Shown piece by piece: positions 34,307 to 44,908 of a stretch of DNA of 64,000 bases. The translations under genes were made by a program, and so were the position numbers. Below the pieces are notes generated by a model. The model was not told the origin of the DNA. It saw only the letters and a program-made list of their open reading frames with translations, and searched no databases. The stretch spans positions 24,187-88,186 of the forward strand of contig CAJVPJ010000011.1 in the NCBI GenBank assembly GCA_910592205.1, written 5' to 3'. Source of the DNA: Paraglomus occultum. Lineage: Eukaryota > Glomeromycota > Glomeromycetes > Paraglomerales > Paraglomeraceae. The number at the start of each line of letters is the position of its first letter. The first letter of the stretch is position 1.

Positions 34307-35155
34307 CAGTCAAACCTCGTTATACCGAATTTTCGTTATACCGAAGGGGATTCTGGCTCCCCTTGTTTTCTAAATAGTGAAATTCCCTCGTTATACCGTT
34401 ACCGAAGTTCGATGCAGGATTTTACATATGCTTACTGATCGCTTTATACCGAAGTTTTATCACATGATAAAACTTTTTGAATAGTGATTAGCTGTAGCAG
34501 ATGATGATCATATGATTTTTGGTCATACGATTTTGACCGATGTTAGCCGTGCCGTCATTTTTTTAAATTCAGTAAACATGTTTATTATATTTGCACATAT
34601 TGTTCAATCATGCAATTTTCGTGAGCTTTCATATTTTCAATCTATACTTCAACAATTAACACTTTATCAGTCGATTTCGCATTATCTGCCACGGATTATA
34701 TTACAATTGATGACGGAGACATAAGCAAGGAAATGGTGACAGACGACGAAATTGTTTCTTCCCTCTTTCCTGCAGAAGAAGAGGAAGACAGTGACGAAAG
34801 TAGCTCGAAATCTCTCCCTACCGTCTCTACTAAAGATGCAGTAGTCGCACTTGAAACGGCATTCAACAAGGTGACATAGAAATTAATTACGATGAATTTA
34901 AAGCCGTTCGTGCATTGAAGAGAAAGGTGGAATTGCATAGTATTGCAAAGCAAAAACAAACTCGAATAGATTCATTTGTTACTGATTAGTAAAACTGTTT
35001 TATTGTAAATTGAAATAAAGATATATTCACATAAGTCTCATTATACCGAATATTGCTTGACTTTAAGCCTAACTTCGTTATATGGAGGTACCTCACTATA
35101 CCGAATCGAATCGTGGATGCCTCCCCCGACACTTCGGTATAACGAGGTTTGACTG
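34307..35155 (+). mobile_element. pogo/Tigger-type transposon, deleted, with intact inverted ends
   Basis: The terminal inverted repeat CAGTCAAACCTCGTTATACC (34307-34326, continuing GAA) is matched exactly at the other end (inverted, 35136-35155). The element is flanked by TA (34305-34306 and 35156-35157), the pogo/Tc1 target duplication, and is 849 bp long. Inside are sub-terminal echoes (TTATACCGAA near 34333, 34392, 34443 and 35040) and the C-terminal part of a pogo transposase at about 34703-34989: an acidic stretch (SLFPAEEEEDSDESSS), then in another frame INYDEFKAVRALKRKVE and the family's typical ending KQKQTRIDSFV..stop. The DNA-binding and DDE parts are deleted. It could still be moved by an autonomous relative because both ends are intact. 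Confidence 0.88.
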
Positions 35156-35157
35156 TA

Positions 35158-36350
35158 GTGTCAAACCTCAATATAATGAAGTCAGCTGCATGGCACTATA
35201 CTATGCTTCACTCAATATAATGAAGTAATAAAGTATCTGACTTGGGACAGGATCATGAAGATGGATGCAATATTAATATCAAGATATTACTTGCCCAAAC
35301 CATTCTTATTCTATACTTAATACTGGCAACAAAATACAATATTTAGACCTCATTACTTTATCATTTGTTAATTTGTCATTAAGTTTAATAAGTTTAATAA
35401 GTTAATCTTTTGACAAATATTGTAGTTTTAAAGTAAAAAAATTTATATGCTTAATATTATATGTTCTCATAAATATAAAAAGGATATAAGTATATTAAAG
35501 AATAAAAAAAAAAAGAAAACAAACCAAGAAATATTTTGATTGAAGAAAAAATAAGGAAACTAATTGGTATTTTAAACTAAAATCCAGATAAAACAGAGAT
35601 AAGAGCAGTTGTAGATTATTTTTGACTTTGCCCTTATGCATTAATATTAAAATATTCAGAAGACGAAAATTTTAGAAAAGAGTTGTTCACCTTATTTACT
35701 TGCATAAAAAAGCAATAAATTGATGAGTAAATCTAATGAAAAGGTTAAAAGTTTACAGACATTAACAACTAGTTTAGAGAAAGAGAGTAATGAATTACTT
35801 GAAGAAAATAAGCAATTAGAAAAAAAATAACATAATAAGAATTGGAAGAAAAAGTAGACATGGAATATCATGATAGAAATATTTTCTGATTAGGAATGTC
35901 AAAGGATACTTTTAGTATTAAACAACAAATAAAGCGGAGCAAATAAGAAAGAAGTTCAGTGCTTATAATAATAATAATGAGAATAAAGATAAAGTAAAAC
36001 AGATCAAGAAGTTAGCAAAAAAACCCCCCCAAAGTAAAACATAATTAAAGTGGACGTCAAGCAAAGTTTAACACTTATATCTTACAACGTCATTAGCTAT
36101 GAAGAAGTTGGAGTATAATTCAACTCCAAACTGTAATTATTATCCACAATTGATGTTTGCCGTCTTGACAAATTTTGCGCCACCCCATACTCAATGGTTA
36201 TTAAAGACAATAGTAATAAATATGTTCATATAGCTTCTTTTAACTCTCAAGGCCAATTCTTACCTTTTATTTTGAAAGATTATTTTTAATATGTTTTCAA
36301 TTGCACATATACTAATACAATATTTAGCTTTTATTGAATATTAACCAACT
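35158..36350 (+). pseudogene. Relic region: pogo-like terminus and coiled-coil ORF fragments
   Basis: GTGTCAAACCTCAATATAAT begins right after the TA of the preceding element and resembles its inverted repeat. From about 35540 plus-strand fragments read IEEKIRKLIGIL, AVVDYF, LKYSEDENFRKELFTLFTCIKK, then MSKSNEKVKSLQTLTTSLEK, ESNELLEENKQLEKK (a coiled coil), SKDTFSIKQQIK and NCNYYPQLMFAVLTNFAPP near 36130. They are broken by many stops. Together they look like one decayed long coiled-coil protein of unknown family, possibly carried by a mobile element. Confidence 0.35.
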
Positions 36351-38340
36351 TTCTTGGACACAGTTTTGGCAACAAATCAGTTAGCTGTTATTTTTTAGCT
36401 GTTATTGTTAGCTGTTGTAGCAATCAAAACATTGTTTACCAATATTTCTTGATTCATGAATAGATTTTTGAATAACGAGATTTTTAGTTTACCTATTGCT
36501 TGTCCATAAATTGTGTAAAAAAACGATAATTTTATGATTGACATGACAATTAGATTAATTTAATTTGTATTTGATGTTTATTCTCACTTGTCAGTTGCAT
36601 ACTCGTTCTTTATAAGCATTGGCATCAGAGAATAGACGTTTTCGATTGTTTTAAGAGAAGGCTGCACTAACAAAAGGCAGTAAATATATACATGACAATT
36701 TGAACAAATGTCAACCAATTCGAAAGACAGACAGTCTGAAAAGAATTCTGTAGTAGATAAAAAGAGTCGTAAACATATTGCTTGTCTCTTATTTATTGTT
36801 AAAGACGTCTCTTTGCAATTGCATCGTCATCGCCTCTCAGGTTTTAGCAAACTACCAAGTTAGTTCGACAAAGATACACATCCTTATTTGGAAGGTCAAG
36901 ACGCTAGTTACTATTAAATGATTTGTCCTCAAACACTCCTGTGACAATTATGTCGTTGTCTGTTCTATTTTTACATTATCGTTTTCTTTTCCTTAATCAT
37001 CGATATTTTAACTTTTTTTTTTTTGTTTGTACGCAAAACGGAATTAGGAGCTTGTCTGTCAGATTAGGACTTTTCTAAGCGGATTGATTTTACTTGGCTC
37101 GACATGTCTCTCTCGGCTTTTACTTTTTGAAAACCGCCAGCCAATATTACGCATGTTTGAACCCCTGAAATCTCTTGTGTGTATGTGGCGTCTTGTATAT
37201 GGTGTTGAAAGGATTTCATGATGACCGATGTTCATTATTCGTAACAGGGCTGTTGCGATTACATGATTACATGGAGGGAGTTTACGCGAGTGACCCTCTT
37301 TTTTCCAATATAAATAAAATAAGCAAATTCATAATGACAATATATATGATTATTGTAATACGTATTATTCTATATAATTTAATATAACATATACAATACA
37401 ATATACAAGAATAATAATACTAATAATAATAATAGTAATAATATAATCCAACAATCTGTGATACTTACTTTTTTCCCCCCTTCACACCCCGTTTATTCCC
37501 ATTCTAATAACTCATATTCAATAAGTAATCTGCATATGCATATGATTTGAATAATGGCAATAATTTATGTATCGGACGGTCATTTATATCAAAATCAGGA
37601 GGGAGCAACAAACATCCAACAACAGACAAACAACGTTTTCTTGCATTCATTTGATTAAGCAAATATATGCCAATTCAATTGAAAGGTGGAAAATTACACT
37701 TTAAGAAAAAACCAAAGTCCCATCAAATCAGTTCTTAAAATTCAAAACTTTTTGACAGTTCAATCATTACCTCTTATATCCCGCCCATCCATTGTTGCTC
37801 AATTGACCTCCCTCCCCCCATCTCCCTCCATCAATTACTCGGAAATGTAAGAAATTTCCATCCACTTGGATCCATTGACCAAATGTCCAATATATTTTTA
37901 GGTGTGTGTGTAGTCAATAATAGTAAGTTTGTTCGTAGTCGTGGTCTGTAACAAGCTGTTTGTGGTAATTTGTAGTAGTTTGTAGTAACGATGGTTATGT
38001 TTAAAAAAAGGAATTCATCTTTTCTTGGAATATAGTCCGATTGACATATGGGTTCTGGAATTGGACATTGGTGATTTTCCAAGGTTATTACGAAGCTACA
38101 TTGTGGAGGTGCATGCTATTACTATGGTGAGATCGTATAAGATGTGCAGAATGCGCGTGAAATCGACACTTTATGGTTTTGTAGAATCAATGGTCTGTAA
38201 GAAGATTAGTATGTCATCACGGAATGATGAGCGAATGAACGAAACGAATGGAAAAGGCCTATTGGTACTTTAAATTTAGAGTATTTAACTTATAGGTGTA
38301 AGTATAGACAAGATAACAACAAAAAAACGCAGTCTGTCAA
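36351..38340. other. Gene-poor AT-rich stretch
   Basis: No supported gene. Short ORFs at 37175, 37831 and 38025 lack motifs. A compound run of AAT/AATAGT repeats lies at about 37400-37445. Confidence 0.4.
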
Positions 38341-38349
38341 TCACACAAT

Positions 38350-38418
38350 CTATTCATCCCCCCCCCCTAACCAACCATTCTATCCTATCCCCCCCCCCCC
38401 CCCCCCCCTCTCCCCCTA
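38350..38418. repeat. Poly-C tracts
   Basis: Runs of 9 C (about 38359-38367) and about 19-20 C (about 38389-38408) are separated by AT-rich sequence. Reading the opposite strand gives long G runs that could form G-quadruplex DNA. The exact length is uncertain because such runs are prone to sequencing error. Confidence 0.8.
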
Positions 38419-39168
38419 TTTGACAATATATTTTTTTATGATTGTCAGGTGATGCAATCATCGTCATCTCAATAAATACATATGCAATATGACATATCAG
38501 GCATTAATAACTATATTTATCTCCGATAAACAGTCGGTTTTTTCAAATATAAGAAAGTATATTTGATTTTATTATATTCCTCATTTCGGAGTTCGCTTCG
38601 GTAATTCACATCGGAGTCTGAGTTCCGAGTCCTAACGTCTTGTGTAAAATCTAATACATTTATATGCATGTAATACACAAAATATATAGTAAACCAATAT
38701 ATATCGACCATTATTCTAAACTAACAGAAGAAGACAAGGATCGGAGGGACCTTTTTTTTTTTTTTTGCTTTTCCATCACCGTCAGTCAGACTTTTTCTCT
38801 TACGCTTCATCCGTTGTGTTACTTGATACTTCCTTGTGCTGATTGTGATTCATTGTACATCCTCGTATTACATTGTGACATCCTTTGTTCAGGAGTGAAG
38901 CTACCTGTTTCGGATTGTAGCAAGGAGCACCAGCGATAACGAATACGGAATTTTCATCCTGAAATGAACAAGATTTGGCGTATTTGTACACTGGTGGTAC
39001 GTCTGATTTGGAAGTTGTATGTACAAATATGACTAATCAAAGTGAGCAACGGGCGAAAGGGTTTGCAAATTTATTGGGGGTGTGTGCTGAGGTGAGGCGA
39101 GGGAGGAGGAGAAGGAAAAAAAAAGAATTGAAAAAAAGAATAAAGAAAAATAATCTGTATAGTATGTA

Positions 39169-39270
39169 ACAAAGAGAGAGAGAGAGAGAGGGAGGGGGAG
39201 GGAGGAAGAGGGAGGGGTAGAGAGGAGAGAGACGTACACACACACACCCACACACACACACACACACACT
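39169..39270. repeat. Adjacent (GA)n and (CA)n microsatellites
   Basis: A purine run AGAGAGAGAGAGAGAGAGGG with GGGAGG units (39169-39232) is followed directly by a CA/CACC run (39235-39269). Reverse-strand ORFs here are artefacts of the repeats. Confidence 0.9.
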
Positions 39271-39781
39271 CTGAGAAGCACTGTGAGTAACCTGCTTCTT
39301 CCTATCACAATCCCGTTGTCCGACTGTCTGACCCGCGTCTGTCTACCCTTATCAATCGAATCAAGACGTTGAACATTCATCAGAGAATATGGTTACTACT
39401 ATTAACATCAATTGTTGTTATTGTTACCATAGCATCGTCATTATTAACTTTGTTTTCCCAATTATAGAGCCATGTCCCAATTCTATCTCTAGTCTAACCA
39501 TACTTTATTACCAGCGAAAAAATGTAACAGTTGCTCTTCGTTTCGAAAAAAACAGTATTTGATATACATAGTTCTGTACTTTATACCCCAGGGCTAAAAA
39601 AATTCATTATTTCGTTACGTTTCTCCTCTCTCTCGCTCTTCTCTTTCTCTCTCCCACACTCACAATCACACCACTTTAATTTGTACAACGTAACACGCTC
39701 ACATTATTTCATGCCTTCTGTTTATGAGAGAAAGATTAGTAATAGGAAGAAATAGCTTTAAACGAGAGGGGGGAGAAAGTG

Positions 39782-39862
39782 AGGATAGAGAGAGAGATAG
39801 AGAGATAGAGAGAGAGAGATAGAGAGATAGAGAGAGATAGATAGAGAGAGATAGATAGAGGG
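39782..39862. repeat. GATAGA/GAGA compound microsatellite
   Basis: Alternating AGAGATAGAGAGATAGAGAG units over about 80 bp. Confidence 0.9.
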
Positions 39863-40371
39863 GAGCGAAAGGGAAACTATGCATATAATAATTATATACA
39901 ATATAAGCTAATAAATGCTATTTCATTTTTCTTTGTTTGTCTGTTGTCTTACAAGATTACTTCTGAACACTAGGTTTATTGGCGCATTATGAGTAAACCG
40001 ATGAATAGTTCCAAAATGAGCTTTAAGTAGCGCAAAAGGGATTTCTGCCGTGGAAGTGTACACTTGTATTGCGTGTCTCTATTGTGCATACGTTGTCATT
40101 GTTATCTTTTTTCTCTTGTTCTCGTCGACGTGTGATGATGTGTTGTATGCGAGATTGAACGTTAATAATGTATGTAATTGGTTATAATTGGTTATGCTCG
40201 CAATTCCTGATGCTATTTAATTATGCATAATGAAGATTGTTTGATGCATTTCTAATAAGAGTAACTAAATGTCAACTATAAATGAAAAAATGATCATTTG
40301 GTTAACCTGTTTGTTTAGTTGATTATTATTGTATTGTTTCGATATTAGTAGTCTTTTTTTTTTTTCCCTTT

Positions 40372-40537
40372 CACTTACTCACTACACTTACTACACTCTC
40401 TCACTCTCACTCCCTCACACCCTCATTCTCTCATTCTCTCATTCTCTCATTCTCACTCTCTCAACTCGTTCATTCTGCCAAGCTATCAAGTCATTATGAT
40501 GGCTTGCGGTCTTCTTCTTCTTCTTCTTCTTCTTTTT
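40372..40537. repeat. CTCA/CATTCTCT and (CTT)n microsatellites
   Basis: Pyrimidine-rich ACTCTC/CATTCTCT units (40372-40455), and a pure (CTT)8 run at about 40511-40534. Confidence 0.85.
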
Positions 40538-42461
40538 TGTTAGTCATCGATGGGATAGTTTAGAGTAACCTCGATGTCTGAAGATCAGCCAATAGATTTC
40601 AATAATTTGTAGGAACAGTCGCTTCTTGACTATGTTTGGTAGTAAGCTGTAGGATTTGCTGAGAATGGGAGCATTTGAAGTGTTTAACACACACACAACC
40701 ATACATACACACCATACGTACACATCATTACATACTGTACATACATAACCCTAACGTTCATGTTGTTATACAGCGTGAATTGTACAGAGAAGGTAATCTT
40801 ATGATTAATGCTATGTCTATCAAAATGAGATTACAATAAAGATGCTAATAAATAAATATATTTTACTGTTGTATAGCATGTACAACAGTTTAAGACTTTC
40901 GGTTTTATCCTTTCTTTCCCTTTCCCCATTATTTCATGTTCTTATTTTTTTACTATTCCCGTCTCAATTCTTTCCATTTTTCCCTACTTTACCGTAATGA
41001 GGCAATTTATTTGAGAATATCAGAGAGAGATTCTTTTAAAGATTCTTTCCCCCCCCTCCTCCTCCTCCTCCTCCGCTCCCTTCCCCAAAATCCTATCAGA
41101 TGTCAATCAACAAATATAATTTTTTTTCTCGTGTGTTTTTTTTCTCACACGCCAGATGGATATTCGTTTACTTGTTATTGGTGACTGTTATTTATTCGTG
41201 TGTTAGTGGTATTGATCGGCAAGCCCGACATCCGTTAGAGTTTCCGTGTCCACCAGCCATCACCGACAGGCAGATTACAAGCTGATAAGAGTATAATTGT
41301 GGATGTGTGTTGGACTTGGGACAAATGTAGTTTCCATAGTAGTGTGGAAATATGGCGTAATATGCTGCTAAGAATAGATTACTTTATTATAAAACATTAG
41401 CAATAAAACATGCATGGTCTTGTCTGGTATGTGTGTATGCCTGTATATGTCTGTCTGTGTAGTGTATGTGTAGTGTATGTTTCTTCAATGTCATGTATAT
41501 GTAGTGTATGTTTCCATTCCATCTGCCCTCCAATCTCCCTTTATCACCTTTTATATCTCTCTATCCATCTCTATCGCCCCATCCCAACATTGTTCCATCG
41601 CATGTCACATTTCTCTTTCCTTGTCCCGACTAATTCCTCTCTTCTTTCTCTCTTTCTCTTTCTCTCTCTTTCTCTCTCTCTCTCTTCTCTCTTTTGTGGC
41701 GTTGTTGCTGTATCAAGTCTGTTTGATTGTTGTAAAAATATTCGATATAAGATCCAATATGGGCAATAACTGATTTAATATAAATTAACTGTATTTTCAA
41801 TATAATAATAGATAAGAGACGAGTGTGGCATAGTTGATGGTGCTACTTAGAATGGTTAATACAACACACACATATAATAAATAAAAGGTGACAATTAGTA
41901 CATGCAGATTTAATACAATATATTTAAATAAATAATAAACAAACATCATTATCTCCTCATAAAATGTCCCCTCCCTTTTTTGATGCTCCCCATTTGCCTC
42001 ATTTGGATTATAAAAATCCATGCAATCCTTTTCCGTCAACTTTGTTGCTCCTTCGCCCCTTTTTTGTTCAAGCTTAATTTTCCCTCCTCACTTTCAAAAA
42101 CACTACTTCAAGAGAGGCACATACATATATACACACACTCGAAGACAAGACCCAACGCTTAGTTTCTATCAACTGTTGACTTGTTCACTGGTTGCAGAGC
42201 TTGTCGAAACGAGTCTGTGTTGACGAAAACGAGTTGCGAGTCGAATAGTTTGGTTTTGTTTGAATCGTCACTCGAAAAAAGATTATATTGTTCCGGTGAG
42301 TTGAAATTGCTTGTAGAGTGGTTAATCGCCTCTATTCTACGTATGCATGGCTTTGTGACCACGTTTCTCCATCTCTTGCACTCATTGCAGACATACGAAG
42401 GCCAGAAGAGGGAAAAAAAAAAGTACATCGTAATTTAATATTGAACAATAACTAAATTTCA

Positions 42462-42800
42462 AGCAAAGCAAACAAGCAAGCAAGCAAGGAAGGAAGGAAC
42501 AACATCGACGTAATAATAACAATAACATTAAACTACACCTACACTACAACTACACGCAATAACAATAACAATAACAATAACAATAACAACAAAATCATCA
42601 ACACAACACAACACAACACAACACAATAACATCAACAGACACACATACACACACTATAAACACACTACACTACACTACACAAGACATTCTACAACTACAA
42701 CTACAAATACAACTACAACACGGCACAGCACAACACAACACGACACAACGCAGCTACACCAACACAACAACACAACAACACAACAATAACAATCAATCAA
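42462..42800. repeat. Compound CAA/ACACA/AATAAC microsatellite cluster
   Basis: (GCAA)n and (GGAA)n near 42470-42498; (AATAAC)n at about 42557-42588; (ACACA)n at about 42601-42625; CTACAA and CACAA runs to about 42790; (AATC)n near 42791-42805. The top strand is almost free of G across about 330 bp. It lies 0.7-1 kb upstream of the MADS-box gene. Confidence 0.85.
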
Positions 42801-43510
42801 TCAATAGCCGAACGAACCACAAACCAAATACAATCCGTATCGGTTTTACTCACTGCGGCTTCCCCATTCGATCCCATTGAATACCATTTAATACATCACT
42901 CCCCCCCATCATCCATAGGACCCGTTCTATAAAAGACCAGGTACAGTATCACAGAACAGCCCAGCCCCAGTCATATATAATTTATAAAATATAAAATATA
43001 TGCACTTATTGTATTTATATTATTCGTATTTATACATTCTTCTTTATTCTTTATTATATGGTTGTTGTATTGTTTTCTATTATTCCTTATATATACCAAC
43101 CCTTCTCCACATATGTTCTTACATCCATTTATATCCTACCCATCCACTCACATTCGATATTGCTTCCGCTTATATAACAATAGCCTTCACCTTTTTTATC
43201 ACACATAACACACTCTTACAAACGCACGCACCTTTGGTCATATTTATCTCATCGACACTACCCGAAGGTACACCTCATCCAACCCTATTTTAAAACTTTG
43301 CCTGAAATTTAGTGCTTCATACTACAACCGCTCTGAAACTTTCCCCTTTTGATATACCTTTGCTCTTTTCGGTTGTTTGCAATCTATTTTCTCTCCCTTG
43401 CTTCCTCTTTTAGACCCACTACTTACTAACTGTCTCCGCGCATACAGCCTTCCCCATATACTCAGGTCTTCCATACAAGTCTCACATCCGACCCTTATCT
43501 ATCTCCAAAT

Positions 43511-44008
43511 ATGAGTAGTCTTGCTAATACCCCTGCGCCTGCACGAAAACCGAGTAATCCCGGCTCCCATTCAACAGACCTGCCTCAACAGGACAGTAAC
43601 AGAGGCACTAAGCGCGAACACGATGAAGACGATGCCGGTGATTCCGACGAAGAGGACTCTGGCGGTCAAAAGACTGAAAAACGCGCAGGAAGAAGAAAAA
43701 TTAAAATTGAATATATCGACGACAAGAGCAGGCGGCATATCACTTTTAGCAAGCGAAAGGCTGGAATAATGAAAAAGGTTTGTAAGCATTTCAAAAATGT
43801 CGTCATGAATTTGTATCCGTGATGATTATATCATCAACTTGCTCGTTCGTTAATGGTTTATCAACTCGAAATAATAACCCAAACAAATTTTTTCTCTCTG
43901 TCTCTGTCTCTTTTTTTTTTCTTTCCCTTCTTCCTTTGGCTCAACCAACTCCACGCTCACTCTTTTTTTTTTTTTTCACTCACTTTCTCCCACATACATT
44001 ATACATAT

Positions 44009-44041
<33 letters not shown>

Positions 44042-44908
44042 TTCTCTCTCCATTTCTCACTCCACTCTCACTCTCACTCTCACTCTCTCTTCTTATCATT
44101 CCGTATTTGTTCAGGCATATGAACTCAGTACATTAACAGGAACACAAGTTCTTCTGCTAGTAGTATCAGAAACTGGCCTTGTATATACTTTTACTACACC
44201 AAAACTTCAACCACTTGTAACAAAACCTGAGGGTAAAAATCTAATCCAGGCGTGTTTGAACGCTCCCGATCCGCCGCAAGGTCAAGATACGTCAAATCCC
44301 GTATGTTAAAACCGTAATACATTCAAATAAAGTTTATCCAGTTCGCTTCGATATGAATTTACTTATCATGGGTACGTTTCATTGCCCATTATGATATTAT
44401 TAGTCACGACCTCAACAACAAGCTCCAGTTTATGGTAGCGATAATACATCATCGGTAGATAACAGCAGCGATGGCCTCTATAATGACGACCGTAAGGTAA
44501 ATAGAATTCAGTATCTCTGCGTCTCTGCGTCTGTCTGTGGTCGTCAATCTCGCCTTGTCGTTTTTAACGCTATTTGATTTATTTTTTATTTTCCTCTCCC
44601 TTTCATGATCACAGCATCAATCACCAAATAGTCAAGTACCAACTTCCCAAAACTATTTACCGAATCTTCCATATGGCAATCAATATGGAATTTCGCCAAG
44701 TAATCTCCCCATGAACGCCGGAGCTCTTGCATCCAACTATAACTACATGTCGCCCGCACAATATCCTCAACATAGCCAACAGTATCTTGGCCAGTATCCG
44801 CAAAGCAATTACATGCCCACCGCACAGCACTGGGGAACGGCTAATGCTAATGGGAATGCACAAACTAAACCTCCGCAGCAATTCTCGAGTCAGACAGAGA
44901 AAAAGTAA
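43511..44908 (+). CDS. MCM1: MADS-box transcription factor, Mcm1/SRF type
   Basis: Four exons, all joined in phase 0: 43511-43777, 44115-44300, 44404-44496, 44615-44908; 279 residues. An acidic N-terminal tail (DEDDAGDSDEEDSG, about residues 37-50) precedes the MADS box (about 60-118): RRKIKIEYIDDKSRRHITFS, KRKAGIMKK, then AYELSTLTGTQVLLLVVSET and GLVYTF, continuing into the SRF-type extension (EGKNLIQACLNAPD). The first intron splits the box exactly after GIMKK. Type I MADS proteins of this kind bind CArG-like sites as dimers in the nucleus; yeast Mcm1 controls mating-type, cell-cycle and arginine genes with partner proteins. The C-terminal half is Gln/Asn/Pro/Tyr-rich (QQYLGQYPQSNYMP), a plausible activation region. 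Intron 1 (337 bp) contains poly-T, CA and CT microsatellites. Confidence 0.95.
43895..44092. repeat. Microsatellites within MADS-box intron 1
   Basis: T runs (about 43911-43920 and 43962-43976), (CA)n at about 44011-44041 and (CTCACT)n at about 44058-44090. The pyrimidine run ends close to the acceptor at 44114 and could contribute a long polypyrimidine tract. Confidence 0.8.

Larger units (their letters stand above)
38341..43510. other. Microsatellite-rich, gene-free 5' flank of the MADS-box gene
   Basis: About 5.2 kb with many simple repeats (poly-C, GA, CA, GATAGA, CTT, CCT at about 41046-41075, CT at about 41637-41692, compound CAA/ACA) and no recognisable gene. ORFs here are mostly low-complexity frames. 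The region just before 43511 (about 43300-43510) is pyrimidine-rich, as fungal promoters and leaders often are. Confidence 0.6.

Noticed and set aside
39033-39380. Cys/Val- and Ser/Leu-rich minus-strand ORFs at 39.0-39.4 kb
   Set aside because: They are pure translations of the adjacent (CA)n and (GA)n microsatellites.
42181-42438. ORFs on both strands near 42.2-42.4 kb as a small gene
   Set aside because: No family motif and no splice support, inside a microsatellite-rich flank.
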